This document shows, piece by piece, positions 9,736-19,544 of a stretch of DNA of 64,000 bases. The position numbers and the translations under genes were made by a program. The notes under the pieces were generated by a model that saw only the letters and a program-made list of their open reading frames with translations, searched no databases and had not been told where the DNA came from. The first letter of the stretch is position 1. Every line of letters begins with the position of its first letter. Source of the DNA: Rhizobiales bacterium GAS188 (GTDB lineage: Bacteria > Pseudomonadota > Alphaproteobacteria > Rhizobiales > Beijerinckiaceae); assembly GCA_900104855.1 (NCBI GenBank), contig FNSS01000001.1:7077001-7141000 (forward strand), in the 5' to 3' direction.

Positions 9736-10769
9736 GACACGTCCTCGGATGAGAGAAAGTCAGGATCGACGGAGACAGGCGGGCGCTGGAGACGGTCGAG
9801 GACGGTGCGCCCGAACAGGCTTGCCACCAGCTCGGCCAAGACCACCGCGCTGCGGCCGCGGACGTCGAGGAAAGGGTTCAACTCGACGATGTCGAGGGAA
9901 CCGATGAGCCCGCTATCGCACAGCATCTCCATGATCAGATGCGCCTCGCGATAGGTCGCACCGCCAGGCACGGTGGTGCCGACACCTGGGGCGACCTCGG
10001 GATCGAGGAAATCGACGTCGAGGCTGACATGGAGGTGGACATCGCGGCGTTGCCAGGCGTCGATGCGCTCGCGGAGCAGGGGCGCGACGCCAAATTCGTC
10101 GATCTGCCGCATATCCACGCAATCGACGCCATGCTGCCGCAGCCGCACCCTCTCATCGGGATCGATCGAACGCGCCCCGAAGATATGGATGTTGCTCGTG
10201 GGCACCGCAGCCAATGGCTGCCCGTGACCGAGCAGGCCATCGAGGCTCCCCTCGCCCGAGAGGAAAGCGAGCGACATGCCGTGCATATTGCCCGATCGTG
10301 TGGTCTCGGGCGTGTTGAAGTCGGCATGCGCATCGATCCAGAGCAGCGCGAGCTCCTTGCCGGTTTCGGCGCAATGGCGTGCGATCCCGCTGATCGTCCC
10401 CATGGAGAGGCTATGATCGCCGCCGAGGAAAGCCGGCAGCTCGCCGCTCCTTGCCAGGTCATAGGCGCGATCATGGATGGCCCGAATCCATCCGGCGATC
10501 CGATCGAGATTGCGGCAGCGCTCGGCATGGATCGGAGCGAGTGACGGCGAGGCAGGTTGTGGCGCGGCCATGTCGCCATGATCGCCCACCTGATGACCGA
10601 GCTCGGCAAGCAGCCCGGCAAGCCCGGCCGTCCGCAACGCCGCAGGGCCCATCAGGGCACCGGCCGTGGCGGAGCCGAGGTCGAGCGGCACGCCCAACAG
10701 GGCGACGCGATGCGAAATCACGGATGGGGCAGCGCGCAGCTGGGCCTGTAACGTCATGGGTGCGTTCAT
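9732..10769 (-). CDS. rocF: arginase
   Basis: 345 residues from ATG at 10769 (GGAGAG upstream); a longer frame to 10808 has no family match. The dinuclear manganese site is complete: [18 protein letters not shown] and [22 protein letters not shown]. The last also carries the arginase substrate-loop features. It hydrolyses arginine to ornithine and urea. It is the first gene of a two-gene operon with rocD and faces the Lrp-type regulator across a 144-base spacer. The urea released could feed urease, whose accessory genes ureEFG lie at 57-59 kb. Confidence 0.93.
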   Translation of the reverse strand: MNAPMTLQAQLRAAPSVISHRVALLGVPLDLGSATAGALMGPAALRTAGLAGLLAELGHQVGDHGDMAAPQPASPSLAPIHAERCRNLDRIAGWIRAIHDRAYDLARSGELPAFLGGDHSLSMGTISGIARHCAETGKELALLWIDAHADFNTPETTRSGNMHGMSLAFLSGEGSLDGLLGHGQPLAAVPTSNIHIFGARSIDPDERVRLRQHGVDCVDMRQIDEFGVAPLLRERIDAWQRRDVHLHVSLDVDFLDPEVAPGVGTTVPGGATYREAHLIMEMLCDSGLIGSLDIVELNPFLDVRGRSAVVLAELVASLFGRTVLDRLQRPPVSVDPDFLSSEDVS

Positions 10770-10913
10770 TGTCGATCGAGCTCTCCGGATGCGCGCGCTT
10801 CCGGGCACAGAGTGGAGGCTTGCGGTGCCAACGGAAAGCCAGCAGTGTGACGCGATTGCGCAAGATTATTGGCGAATTGCGACACCAGCCTGACGGATTG
10901 CCAAAGGAGCGTG

Positions 10914-11345
10914 ATGAGCCTTCGCCTCGACGACCTCGATCGCCGCCTGCTCGGGCTGCTGCGCGACAATGCAAGGCTGCCGACCTCGTCGCTCGCCAAG
11001 CATCTCGGCAGCTCGCGCGCCACCGTGCAGAATCGGATCGACCGCCTGCTGGCGGCAGGCGTGCTGCTCGGCTTCACCATCCGCTTGCGCGGCGACGTGG
11101 AGAGCGCAGCCGTCAGAGCCATCACCTCGATCGAGGTGCGCTCCGCGGATACGCGCACGGTGATCGCGGCCCTGAAGCGAATGCCGGATGTCGGCCGCGT
11201 GCATTCGACGAACGGCCGCTGGGACCTCGTGGCCGAAATCAACGCCGCCGATCTCGGGCGGCTCGATCATGTGCTAGCTGAGATCCGTACGCTGCGGGCG
11301 GTCGCGAATTCCGAGACCAGCATCCTGTTGTCCGAGGTGAAATAG
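10914..11345 (+). CDS. Lrp/AsnC family transcriptional regulator
   Basis: 143 residues from ATG at 10914, preceded by AAAGGAGCG. Residues 4-60 form the HTH (LDDLDRRLLGLLRDNARLPTSSLAKHLGSS then TVQNRIDRLLAAGVL). The remainder is the RAM/AsnC effector domain. Proteins of this class often activate arginine or ornithine catabolism in response to the amino acid. Divergent placement against rocF-rocD makes control of that operon the natural proposal. The 144-base spacer contains a TTGCGCAA palindrome at 10856-10863 that could be part of an operator; that is weak evidence. Confidence 0.88.
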   Translation: MSLRLDDLDRRLLGLLRDNARLPTSSLAKHLGSSRATVQNRIDRLLAAGVLLGFTIRLRGDVESAAVRAITSIEVRSADTRTVIAALKRMPDVGRVHSTNGRWDLVAEINAADLGRLDHVLAEIRTLRAVANSETSILLSEVK

Positions 11346-11369
11346 CGCCCTCCCGCCCCGACTGCGGAG

Positions 11370-12008
11370 CTACGCCGCCATAGGTTGGCGGATATGCAGG
11401 GCGATGAGCTCGCGCAGGCGTCCGGAATCGCGAGCCGCGATGCTGTCGACTATTTGGTGATGCTCGGCACAGGAAGTCTCGATGCGCGCCTGGGTGCGCC
11501 ATTGTCCGGCTGGTGCCGAGGAGGTGCGGTGGCGCAGCTCGCTCACCAGGCCTGCGAGTTCCGGATTGCCGCAGAGCCCCAGCAAAGCGCTATGGAAGGC
11601 GAGATTGGCCTCGTAGAGTTCCAGGATCGTACCCGTCTTGACCAGTTCCCCGAAGCGTTGGGCCAGGGTGTGAAGGGCAGCGATGTCCTCGGCCGATGCG
11701 TTCGCCACGATGGCATCCGCGGCCCCCGTCTCGAGAATGACCCGCACCTCTAGGATCTGGGTAGCCTGACTGCCGTCAGGCAGGAACACCTGGTAGCCCC
11801 GATTGGGGACATGTTCGATGATACGTTGTTGCGCCAATCGGTCCAGCGCACGCCGTACTTCGGCCCGGCGGCAGTCGTAGCGCCGCTCGAGGTCGATTTG
11901 CTTCAGCCACAAACCCGGCGCCAGCACACCCGATCGGATGTCGCTGGCGATCCGGTCGGCAATACCGATCCAGCTTTGCTTAGTGCGCTTGGTTGCCACG
12001 GCATCCAT
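11370..12008 (-). CDS. GntR family regulator, FCD (FadR-like) subfamily
   Basis: 212 residues. The winged HTH covers about 10-75 (IADRIASDIRSGVLAPGLWLKQIDLERRY then RRALDRLAQQRIIEHVPNRGYQV). The all-helical FCD effector domain follows, with histidines in LAFHSALL, EHHQIVDSI and LIALHIRQ that usually bind a metal or carboxylate ligand. The gene is divergent from the M20-M28-ABC block. The spacer carries a perfect inverted repeat (12133-12160) suited to a dimeric GntR protein. It probably represses that block in the absence of its substrate. Confidence 0.88.
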   Translation of the reverse strand: MDAVATKRTKQSWIGIADRIASDIRSGVLAPGLWLKQIDLERRYDCRRAEVRRALDRLAQQRIIEHVPNRGYQVFLPDGSQATQILEVRVILETGAADAIVANASAEDIAALHTLAQRFGELVKTGTILELYEANLAFHSALLGLCGNPELAGLVSELRHRTSSAPAGQWRTQARIETSCAEHHQIVDSIAARDSGRLRELIALHIRQPMAA

Positions 12009-12132
12009 GGATCAAAACTCTCCTCGCGGGCCTCTAGATCCCGGCATCCAGCAGGCCCAGCCTGTCGAAGCGCAAGACCGGTCGGCTTGTGACCAAAAAT
12101 AAGGCATTGCGTTTCGTCGAAAACATGCTCTT

Positions 12133-12160
12133 ATATTGGTGCCAATTTTTACACCAATAT
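12133..12160. promoter_or_regulatory. candidate GntR operator, perfect inverted repeat
   Basis: ATATTGGTG at 12133-12141 and CACCAATAT at 12152-12160 form perfect 9-base arms with a 10-base AT-rich spacer. It lies in the divergent spacer between the GntR gene and the M20 gene, 18 bases before the proposed M20 start. Symmetry, position and the GGT...ACC core fit FCD-type GntR operators; the pairing with this regulator is inference. Confidence 0.6.
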
Positions 12161-12177
12161 GTGCACCAGGGCAATTC

Positions 12178-13601
12178 GTGACCAACACCATGGAGATATG
12201 TCGTCTCGCGGAAGCCAAGCGCGATCGCTTCTTTGGACTGAGTGATAGCGTCTGGGACACGCCTGAGCTCAACTATGAGGAGTGGCGGTCGTCCACTGCC
12301 CATGAGGCGGTGCTACGAGCAGAGGGCTTTCGGGTCTCGAAGGGCGTCGCCGGACTGCCGACCGCCGTGATGGGCGAAGCCGGGGAAGGCGGCCCGGTGA
12401 TCGCGATTCTTGGCGAATTCGACGCCTTGCCAGGGCTTAGCCAGGTGGCCGGGCTGGCACGCAGGCAACCCCTTCACGAAAGCGGCAACGGCCATGGCTG
12501 CGGCCACAACCTGCTCGGCAGTGGCTCACTGATGGCTGCCACGGCCGTGAAGGACTATCTCGCGACCCGTGGTCTCATGGGTCGCGTGCGCTACTATGGC
12601 TGTCCGGCCGAAGAGGGCGGGTCGTCCAAGGGTTTCATGGTACGGGCCGGCGTCTTCGACGATGTCGACATCGCGATCTCCTGGCATCCCGCGCCTTTCG
12701 TTGGTGTCAACAACCCATTTCGCTGGCCTGCAATGAGGTCAATTTCCACTTCACCGGCCGAGCCTCGCATGCCGCCGCCTCGCCGCACCTTGGCCGCAGC
12801 GCGCTCGACGCGGTCGAGTTGATGAATGTCGGCGTCAACTACATGCGCGAGCACATGCCGAGCACGGCTCGTATCCACTATGCCGTCACCGACACAGGAG
12901 GCTCGGCCCCGAACGTCGTGCAGGCGAAGGCTACCGTCCGCTATTTGATCCGCGCTCGCGACTTACCCACCATGCAAGGCTTGCTGCACCGTGTGGAGAA
13001 GGTGGCTGAAGGCGCCGCGCTGATGACCGAGACCACGATGCGCAGCCAAATACTGAGCGGCGACGCCAATCTGGTCGGCAACACGCCACTCGAGGCTCTC
13101 ATGCACGCCAACATCGAGCGCCTCGGTCTCCCCGAGTTCGATGATCGGGATCGAGCCTTTGCGGGCGAGATCCAGGCGACCCTCAACCAGGACGACATCA
13201 AGGCGTCCTTCGAGCGATTTGGGTTGAGGCCGCGCCGGGGGGTGGCCCTCTGCGACACCATTTTCCCGCCCGAAAGCGGCGATGGCACGCTGGTGGGATC
13301 AACCGATGTCGGTACGGTCAGCTGGGTGGTCCCAACCGTGCAGATGCGGGGCGCGACCTATGCGATCGGGACGCCCGGGCATTCCTGGCAGCTGGTCGCA
13401 CAGGGCAAGGCGCCGGCCGCTCACAAGGGCATGGAGCATGCGGCGAAAGTGATGGCCACCACAGCCATCGACCTCATCGTCGATCCCAACCTGATCGAGG
13501 CGGCCAAGGCCGATTTCCGCGACCGTTTGGCCGGCACGCCCTTCGTCAATCCAATCCCAGACGACGTCGACCCGCCGCTGCCGGCTGCTCATGATGGTTG
13601 A
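12178..13601 (+). pseudogene. M20 family amidohydrolase (AbgB-like), frameshifted
   Basis: The first frame runs from GTG 12178 (AGGG six bases before; ATG 12190 is an alternative) through AILGEFDALPGLSQ, the metal-site NGHGCGHNLLG and GCPAEEGGSSKG to about 12725. The second frame resumes at once with CNEVNFHFTGRASHAAASPH, the M20 dimerisation domain, and runs to 13601 with DTGGSAPNVVQAKATVRY and the C-terminal metal-site region. Both halves match aminobenzoyl-glutamate utilisation protein B. The break is one base missing at the TTT near 12719-12721; adding a T restores PFSLACNEV. It is either a real inactivating shift or a homopolymer error. It overlaps the M28 gene start by 11 bases. Confidence 0.85.
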
Positions 13602-15303
13602 GATCAAGCAGAACGGCTGGGATCCGGTGGATGCCGATGCGCTCTGCCGCGCAGTGGACGCCAGCCGCCTGATGGACCACATCCGGGAATTCGCGCGCCG
13701 CGTGAAGCTCTCGGGCACGCCGGAAGAACTGGAAAGCTTCCGGTACCTTCAGTCCGAACTGACGGCTTCGGGGTATCACACGCGGCTGCTATCGCACGAT
13801 GCCTATATCAGCCTGCCGCTCCGCTCCGAGGTCCGGGTTGGCGACGCGATATTGCAAAGCATCACCCATTCCATGTCGCAGCCGACGCCGTCGGGCGGGC
13901 TGACGGCTCCCTTAGTCTATGTCCGTGAAGGTGACGCTGCGGCTCTCGGAGTTCAGGATCTCACCGGCAAGATCGTGCTTGTCGACGGCATAGCGACCGA
14001 GGACGTTGCATCCGGGGTCTCGCGCGCCGGCGCACTCGGCCAGATCCATATCAGCCCAACCGAGCATCTCTACGAAATGTGCGTGTCGCCTGTTTGGGGC
14101 AGCCCTTCCCAGCACACCAGGCCTGAGCTACCTACGACCGCTATCTGCACGATCAGCAGGGACGACGGCGCCCGCCTGCGTCAGCGCTGCCAGGCCGGCG
14201 AGACCATAGAAGCTTTCGTGGTGACGGAGGTCGACACCGGCTGGCGCAAGACGCCAATGCTGGTAGCCGAGCTCGGCGCCTCGGACCAAATCGACGAGCC
14301 CTTCGTTTTGTTCTCGGGCCATCACGACACTTGGCACTTTGGGGTCATGGACAATGGTGGCGCCAACGCCACCATGCTGGAGGCGGCACGGCTTCTGGCC
14401 GGTCGGCACGGGACCTGGCGCCGGGGTCTCCGTTTATGCTTCTGGTCGGGGCATTCGCATGGACGATATTCGGGTTCGGCCTGGTACGCCGACGAAGCCT
14501 TCGAGGAGCTCGACCGGCGCTGCGTCGCCCATGTGAATGTGGATTCGACCGGTGGCGCGGGTGCCAGCGTGCTGACCAATTCGGGCGTGGTCGACGAGCT
14601 CAAGGCCGTCGCCGCCGAGGCGGTGGCTCACGTGACAGGGCAGGTCCATGCCGGCCGCCGCCAGGGCCGTGCCGCCGACCAATCATTCTGGGGGGTCGGC
14701 ATCCCATCCATGTTCGGAAGCATCAGCCATCAGCCGCCCGGACCTGTAAAGATGCTCACCGCGCTCGGCTGGTGGTGGCACACGCGGCACGATCTGATCG
14801 AACACATCGACCCCGACAATCTGGTCCGTGACACCTCTGTCGTGCTCCGCGTGCTGCATCGGCTGCTCACCTCCCCGATCGTTCCGCTCGACTACCGGGC
14901 TTACGCAGAGAGCCTGCTGCGCGAACTCGCAAGCCTGGACGATACGGCCGGCCGTCTTCTCGATATCGGGAGGTTGCGAGAGACGGCCGAGACTCTCAAG
15001 AAGAATGCCGCCGCCCTCGCCTCGAGCGACGCCCCAGCGCATGCCGTCAATCAGGCGCTGATGCGCGTGTCACGTGCGCTCGTGCCGCTCAACTACACTT
15101 TCGGTGATCGCTTCCGGCATGATTCCGCGCTGCCCCATCCGGCCTGGCCTTCCTTGAAAGGGATTCGCGAGCTGGCAGCGCAGACGCCCGGATCACCGGA
15201 ACTCCCCTTCTACGTCGTGCATGCCCGCCGCACCCGGAACCGGGTCGCACATGCGCTACGCGAGGCGAATGACGCGTTTCTCAGCGTTCTTTCTCACATC
15301 TGA
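13591..15303 (+). CDS. M28 family peptidase-like protein with PA domain
   Basis: 570 residues. A PA-like segment spans about 100-200 (LVYVREGDAAALGVQDLTGKIVLVDGIA). The M28 catalytic fold follows: FSGHHDTW, VMDNGGANATMLEAARLL, FWSGHSHGRYSGSAWYADE, HVNVDSTGG and WWHTRHDLIEHID. His, Asp, Asp and His metal ligands are present, but the usual Glu-Glu pair before G.x.GS is replaced by His-Ser. The protein may therefore bind metal differently or have another reaction. There is no signal peptide, so it should be cytoplasmic. It overlaps the M20 gene and precedes the ABC transporter genes, suggesting hydrolysis of an imported amide or peptide-like compound. Confidence 0.8.
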   Translation: MMVEIKQNGWDPVDADALCRAVDASRLMDHIREFARRVKLSGTPEELESFRYLQSELTASGYHTRLLSHDAYISLPLRSEVRVGDAILQSITHSMSQPTPSGGLTAPLVYVREGDAAALGVQDLTGKIVLVDGIATEDVASGVSRAGALGQIHISPTEHLYEMCVSPVWGSPSQHTRPELPTTAICTISRDDGARLRQRCQAGETIEAFVVTEVDTGWRKTPMLVAELGASDQIDEPFVLFSGHHDTWHFGVMDNGGANATMLEAARLLAGRHGTWRRGLRLCFWSGHSHGRYSGSAWYADEAFEELDRRCVAHVNVDSTGGAGASVLTNSGVVDELKAVAAEAVAHVTGQVHAGRRQGRAADQSFWGVGIPSMFGSISHQPPGPVKMLTALGWWWHTRHDLIEHIDPDNLVRDTSVVLRVLHRLLTSPIVPLDYRAYAESLLRELASLDDTAGRLLDIGRLRETAETLKKNAAALASSDAPAHAVNQALMRVSRALVPLNYTFGDRFRHDSALPHPAWPSLKGIRELAAQTPGSPELPFYVVHARRTRNRVAHALREANDAFLSVLSHI

Positions 15304-15316
15304 CAGGGATCATGTC

Positions 15317-16171
15317 ATGTTGAAGACGATCAGGCTTTTGTCCTTGATGGCGGTCGCGGCCTTGGGATTATCGGTCGCCCAGGCCAAGGACTGGACGGAG
15401 GTGAAGATCGGCGTCGAGGGCGCTTTTCCGCCTTGGAACATGATTGGCCCTGACGGCAAGCTTGCAGGCTTCGACATCGATCTCACCACCGACCTCTGCC
15501 GGCGCGCCCAGGTGAAGTGCGAGCTCATTGCGGGCGAATGGTCGAGCCTGATCCCGAGTCTCAACGCCGGCAAATTCGACCTGGTGCTGACGCTCGGAAT
15601 CAACGAGACCCGCAAGAAGGTGGTTGATTTCACGATCCCCTATGCGAGCGGCGTTGCCACATTCCTCATATTGAAAGACGGCCCTGTCTCCAATCTGCCG
15701 ATGGCCGGTGAGCGGCTGAACCTCAACGACAAGGCAAAGGCCGATCCCGTGATGGCCGAGATCGGCGTCCGACTGAAGGGCAAGACCGTCGGCGTCGTGC
15801 AGTCGACAAGCCAGGAGCAGCTGATCCGCGCCTATTTCGGCGACGGGGTGGAGATACGCACCTACAAAAGCTCGCCCGAGCGCGATCTCGACCTGCGAGC
15901 CAGCCGGATCGATGCCGGCTTCGACAGTGGCGTCTACGCGACCTCGACACTCGCCAAGCCCGAGAATCAAGACCTCGCCATGACAGGTCCGCTCATGAAG
16001 GGCGCCATGCTGGCCACCGAAGTGGCGCTTGGCCTGCGGAAGGGAGAGGCGGACCTGAAGGCCAAGTTCGATGCCGCGATTCGCTCGGCGGCAGAGGACG
16101 GCACCATCCGGAGTTTGTCAGTCAAGTGGAGCAAGCTCGACCTGACACCGGCGCTCGTGCCGGCCAACTGA
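15317..16171 (+). CDS. polar amino acid ABC transporter substrate-binding protein (first copy)
   Basis: 284 residues from ATG 15317. The signal peptide ends near SVAQAKD. The SBP_bac_3 domain follows: VKIGVEGAFPPWNMIGPDGK, GFDIDLTTDLCRRAQVKC, LNAGKFDLVLTL and TRKKVVDFTIPY. The Arg/Asp residues that hold the amino acid backbone are in the usual places. It opens the run of transporter genes 13 bases after the M28 stop. A second, clearly related binding protein lies at 18546 beyond the ATPase. One transporter core may therefore be served by two binding proteins with different ligands. Confidence 0.9.
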   Translation: MLKTIRLLSLMAVAALGLSVAQAKDWTEVKIGVEGAFPPWNMIGPDGKLAGFDIDLTTDLCRRAQVKCELIAGEWSSLIPSLNAGKFDLVLTLGINETRKKVVDFTIPYASGVATFLILKDGPVSNLPMAGERLNLNDKAKADPVMAEIGVRLKGKTVGVVQSTSQEQLIRAYFGDGVEIRTYKSSPERDLDLRASRIDAGFDSGVYATSTLAKPENQDLAMTGPLMKGAMLATEVALGLRKGEADLKAKFDAAIRSAAEDGTIRSLSVKWSKLDLTPALVPAN

Positions 16172-16255
16172 TCAGCAGTCGCGTTCCTGCGGTCTTCTGA
16201 GGGACGCCCGAATGGCCCAATCTTTGCCCGGCCGGCGACCTGAAGGCGACACAAG

Positions 16256-16975
16256 ATGAACCAGCCCGGCTTCCTTGAACTGATGAGCTTCGGCCCTGGA
16301 GGATGGGGCATGACCATGCTCCTGGCCGCCGCCATGACGCTCGCGGTGGCGAGCTGTGGCTTCGTAATGGGCGCTGCGATCGGCACGCTGGGCGCCTGGG
16401 CCAAGATCTCGGGCGATACGGCCGTCCGGCGCGCGGTCAATGCCTACACGACCGTGCTGCGCGGCATTCCCGACCTTTTGGTGATCTATCTGTTTTATTT
16501 CGGCGGTAGTTCAGCATTGTCGGCCATCGGACACTTGTTCGGCTCATCGGGCTTCATCGGCCTGCCAGGCTTCGCGGCCGGCGCGCTTGCGGTCGGCATC
16601 GTGTCTGGCGCCCACCATACAGAAGTGCTGCGAGGCGCCTATCGGGCGATCATGCCAGGCGAGATCGAAGCGGCGACTGCGGCCGGCATGCCGCGATGGC
16701 TGAAGTTCCGCCGAATCATTGCGCCGCTCGCCCTCAGGCATGCTCTGCCCGGGCTCGGCAATGTCTGGCAGCTCGTTTTGAAAGAATCAGCGCTGGTGTC
16801 GGTCACAGGCGTTGTCGAGCTGCTGCGGGAGGCCCAGATCGGCGCGGGGTCGACGCGCCAACCCTTTACTTTTTACGCGGCTGCCGCCGTGCTCTTCCTG
16901 GCCATCTCGACCTTTTCCGGTTTCACTTTCGCGTGCGCCGAACGCCGCTTCACCCGCGGCGTGAGGACTGGCTGA
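16256..16975 (+). CDS. polar amino acid ABC transporter permease (HisQ-like)
   Basis: 239 residues with about five membrane segments. The conserved HisQ/HisM permease pattern is visible: TTVLRGIPDLLVIYLFYFG near 65-85, and the EAA cytoplasmic loop EIEAATAAGMPRWLKFRRIIAPLALRHALPGLGN, which docks the ATPase. It starts 84 bases after the first binding protein. The next permease begins at the last base of its stop codon. The two permeases are expected to form a heterodimer in the inner membrane. Confidence 0.9.
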   Translation: MNQPGFLELMSFGPGGWGMTMLLAAAMTLAVASCGFVMGAAIGTLGAWAKISGDTAVRRAVNAYTTVLRGIPDLLVIYLFYFGGSSALSAIGHLFGSSGFIGLPGFAAGALAVGIVSGAHHTEVLRGAYRAIMPGEIEAATAAGMPRWLKFRRIIAPLALRHALPGLGNVWQLVLKESALVSVTGVVELLREAQIGAGSTRQPFTFYAAAAVLFLAISTFSGFTFACAERRFTRGVRTG

Positions 16976-17703
16976 TGGACTTCGCCTTCCTGATCGAAAC
17001 GACGCGCAGCCTGTTGGGCGGCGTTCCCTTGACGCTCCAGCTTGCGGTGCTGTCGACCGCACTCGGTGCAGTGATCGCGCTGGTCCTCGCATTGATGCGG
17101 CTCTCAAAGATCGGTCCGCTGGCCTGGGCAGCGCAGCTTTATGTGTTCGTCTTCCGGGGCACGCCGCTGCTCGTGCAAATCTTCCTGATCTATTACGGGC
17201 TGAGCCAGTTCCGGGAGATCCGCGCCAGCTTCGCATGGCCGCTCCTTCGCGAGCCCTATTGGTGCGCCGTGCTGGCGCTCATGCTCAACACCGGCGCTTA
17301 TGCCAGCGAGATCATTCGCGGTGGCCTGATGTCGGTGCCACACGGCCAGATCGAAGCCGCGCGCGCCTGCGGCATGTCGCGAATCCTCACCTTCCGCCGC
17401 ATCGTATTGCCCCTGGCGCTGCGCCAGGCCCTGCCGGCCTATGGCAACGAGCTGATCTTGATGGTCAAGTCGACCTCGCTCGCATCCATCATCACCTTGA
17501 TGGAGATCACTGGTATCGCCGCTAAGATCATTTCGGAGACTTATCGGGCAATCGAGGTTTTCGTCGTGGCGGGCGCCATCTATCTCGCCATAAATTTCAT
17601 TCTCACACGCGCCGTCATGTTGCTGGAACACAGGCTCACCCCTCATCTGCGGGAGAGGCCTGTCGGCACATCCGTCGCCGCAATCCATGGAGGCCCGGCA
17701 TGA
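16975..17703 (+). CDS. polar amino acid ABC transporter permease (HisM-like)
   Basis: 242 residues from ATG 16975, overlapping the preceding stop by one base (TGATG). Motifs are [21 protein letters not shown] near 45-65, [14 protein letters not shown], and the EAA loop [35 protein letters not shown]. It is the partner of the upstream HisQ-like permease. Its own stop overlaps the ATPase start (ATGA). The overlapping junctions argue for coordinated stoichiometric synthesis of the transporter core. Confidence 0.9.
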   Translation: MDFAFLIETTRSLLGGVPLTLQLAVLSTALGAVIALVLALMRLSKIGPLAWAAQLYVFVFRGTPLLVQIFLIYYGLSQFREIRASFAWPLLREPYWCAVLALMLNTGAYASEIIRGGLMSVPHGQIEAARACGMSRILTFRRIVLPLALRQALPAYGNELILMVKSTSLASIITLMEITGIAAKIISETYRAIEVFVVAGAIYLAINFILTRAVMLLEHRLTPHLRERPVGTSVAAIHGGPA

Positions 17704-18500
17704 CGGCCATCGGGCCCGGACCAGTCGCCAAAGCGCCGACCATGCCGGCCGCCGTGCGCCTCGACCGCCTACGCAAGCGCTTCGGCACGCTCGAGGTGCT
17801 GAAGGGCGTCTCTCTTGAAGCGCGCCAAGGCGAGGTGGTGTCGATCCTGGGATCCTCGGGCTCGGGCAAATCCACCATGCTACGGTGCATCAACATGCTT
17901 GAAGTCCCCGATGAAGGCGAGGTGGTCGTGACCGGCGAGACGATTCGGCTGCGCGCGAAGCGGAGCGGTGGCCGACGGCCGGCCGACCAGCGCCAGGTCG
18001 ACCGCATCCGCTCGCGCATCGGCATGGTCTTCCAGAGCTTCAATCTCTGGTCGCACAAGACCGTGATCGAGAACCTCATCGAGGTTCCGGTTCACGCCCA
18101 ACGTCGCGCCCGCGCCGAATGCATCGCGGAGGCCGAGACGCTGCTCGCCAAGGTCGGCATCGGCGACAAGCGCGACCACTATCCTGCCCATTTGTCCGGT
18201 GGCCAGCAGCAGCGTGCCGCGATCGCCCGCGCCCTCGCCATGCGACCAGCCTTGATGCTCTTCGATGAGCCCACGTCCGCACTCGACCCCGAGCTGGTCG
18301 GTGAGGTGCTTCGCGTCATGCGCCAGCTTGCTCAGGAGGGCCGCACAATGCTGGTCGTCACCCACGAGATGGGCTTTGCGCGCGACGTGTCGAACCGTGT
18401 CGTTTTCCTCCATCAGGGTGTGATCGAGGAGCAGGGCACGCCAGACGAGGTGTTCGGCGGCAGCCGTTCCGAACGCTTTCGCCGCTTCATCGCGGGCTGA
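17700..18500 (+). CDS. polar amino acid ABC transporter ATPase (HisP/GlnQ-like)
   Basis: 266 residues. Walker A is GSSGSGKST near 52-60, the Q-loop is in [18 protein letters not shown], the signature is [16 protein letters not shown], Walker B is [20 protein letters not shown], and the switch histidine is in [16 protein letters not shown]. The [12 protein letters not shown] sequence and the long insert after the first strand are typical of HisP-type amino acid importers. It energises the two permeases immediately upstream. A second binding-protein gene follows after 45 bases. Confidence 0.92.
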   Translation: MTAIGPGPVAKAPTMPAAVRLDRLRKRFGTLEVLKGVSLEARQGEVVSILGSSGSGKSTMLRCINMLEVPDEGEVVVTGETIRLRAKRSGGRRPADQRQVDRIRSRIGMVFQSFNLWSHKTVIENLIEVPVHAQRRARAECIAEAETLLAKVGIGDKRDHYPAHLSGGQQQRAAIARALAMRPALMLFDEPTSALDPELVGEVLRVMRQLAQEGRTMLVVTHEMGFARDVSNRVVFLHQGVIEEQGTPDEVFGGSRSERFRRFIAG

Positions 18501-18545
18501 CCAGCCGACTATTGCAATCGTCAACCGATCCGAGGGAGTTGCACC

Positions 18546-19400
18546 ATGAAGACCGTTGCCGGAGCCATCGCGCTCGCCCTGGGGATCGCCATTGGGCTCG
18601 GTCACCCCGCGCGGGCCGAGGAGAAGGCCTGGACCAAGGTGCGCATCGTTACCGAAGGCGCGTTCGCGCCGTGGAATTACACCAACGCGGACGGCTCGCT
18701 CGGCGGCTTCGAGATCGACCTTTACAAGGATCTCTGCCGACGCATGAAGGTCGAGTGCACCATTGAAGCGCAGTCCTTCGACGGCATGATCCCGGCGCTC
18801 AACGCCGGCAAATTCGACGCCATCATTGCGGGCATGTCGGCCACGCCCAAGCGCGAGGAGGTGATGGCCTTCTCGGTCGCGTATGGATCAACCGGTCAGT
18901 CCTTCGGGGTGCTGAAAGACGGTCCACTGCTGAACCTGCCCGAGAAGGGCAAGCTCTTCTCCCTCGCCAGCGATCAGGCGGGCGCCGCGGCCGCGCTGCA
19001 AGAGCTCAAGCCCATGCTCAAGGGCAAGGTGATCGGTGTACAAAGCGCCTCGATCGCAGCCACATTCCTCGACAAATATCTCAAGGACACGGTCGAGATC
19101 CGCGAATACAAGACAACCGAGCAGCACGACCTAGACCTAAATGCCGGTCGTATCGACGCCGTCATGGCATCCATGGCCTATCTGTCGAACGCAGTCGCCA
19201 AGCCCGAGAACAGTGCCATGACGATCACCGGCCCGCGCTTCCAGGGCGGTCTGCTGGGACGTGGCAGCTCAGTCGGCTTACGCAAAACAGATCCGGAACT
19301 CAAAGCGATGTTCGACAAAGCAATCGCCGAGGCCCGCGACCAGGGTGTGATCGAGCGCCTGTCGCAGAAATACTTCGGATATGACGTGACCCCGCGATAG
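18546..19400 (+). CDS. polar amino acid ABC transporter substrate-binding protein (second copy)
   Basis: 284 residues, signal peptide ending HPARAEEK, preceded by GAGGGAG. The SBP_bac_3 domain is closely parallel to the copy at 15317: VRIVTEGAFAPWNYTNADGS, GFEIDLYKDLCRRMKVEC, LNAGKFDAIIAGMSATPKREEVM. The two share frame, length and motif order but differ at many binding-cleft positions. This fits duplication followed by change of ligand. It is the last gene of the block. The pair flanking permeases and ATPase resembles HisJ/ArgT-type two-receptor systems. Confidence 0.9.
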   Translation: MKTVAGAIALALGIAIGLGHPARAEEKAWTKVRIVTEGAFAPWNYTNADGSLGGFEIDLYKDLCRRMKVECTIEAQSFDGMIPALNAGKFDAIIAGMSATPKREEVMAFSVAYGSTGQSFGVLKDGPLLNLPEKGKLFSLASDQAGAAAALQELKPMLKGKVIGVQSASIAATFLDKYLKDTVEIREYKTTEQHDLDLNAGRIDAVMASMAYLSNAVAKPENSAMTITGPRFQGGLLGRGSSVGLRKTDPELKAMFDKAIAEARDQGVIERLSQKYFGYDVTPR

Positions 19401-19544
19401 ACCCAGCCTTGGCATTGGCTGCGGGTTGTTCCCGGCCGACAACCGGCCTATCCTGACTGCAAATCTCCGCAACCGCCCGCATCGTGAGGCGACGGCGAGG
19501 GCACATCACGATGTGTCGGTTGCTTCTTGCAACGGAGGCACATC

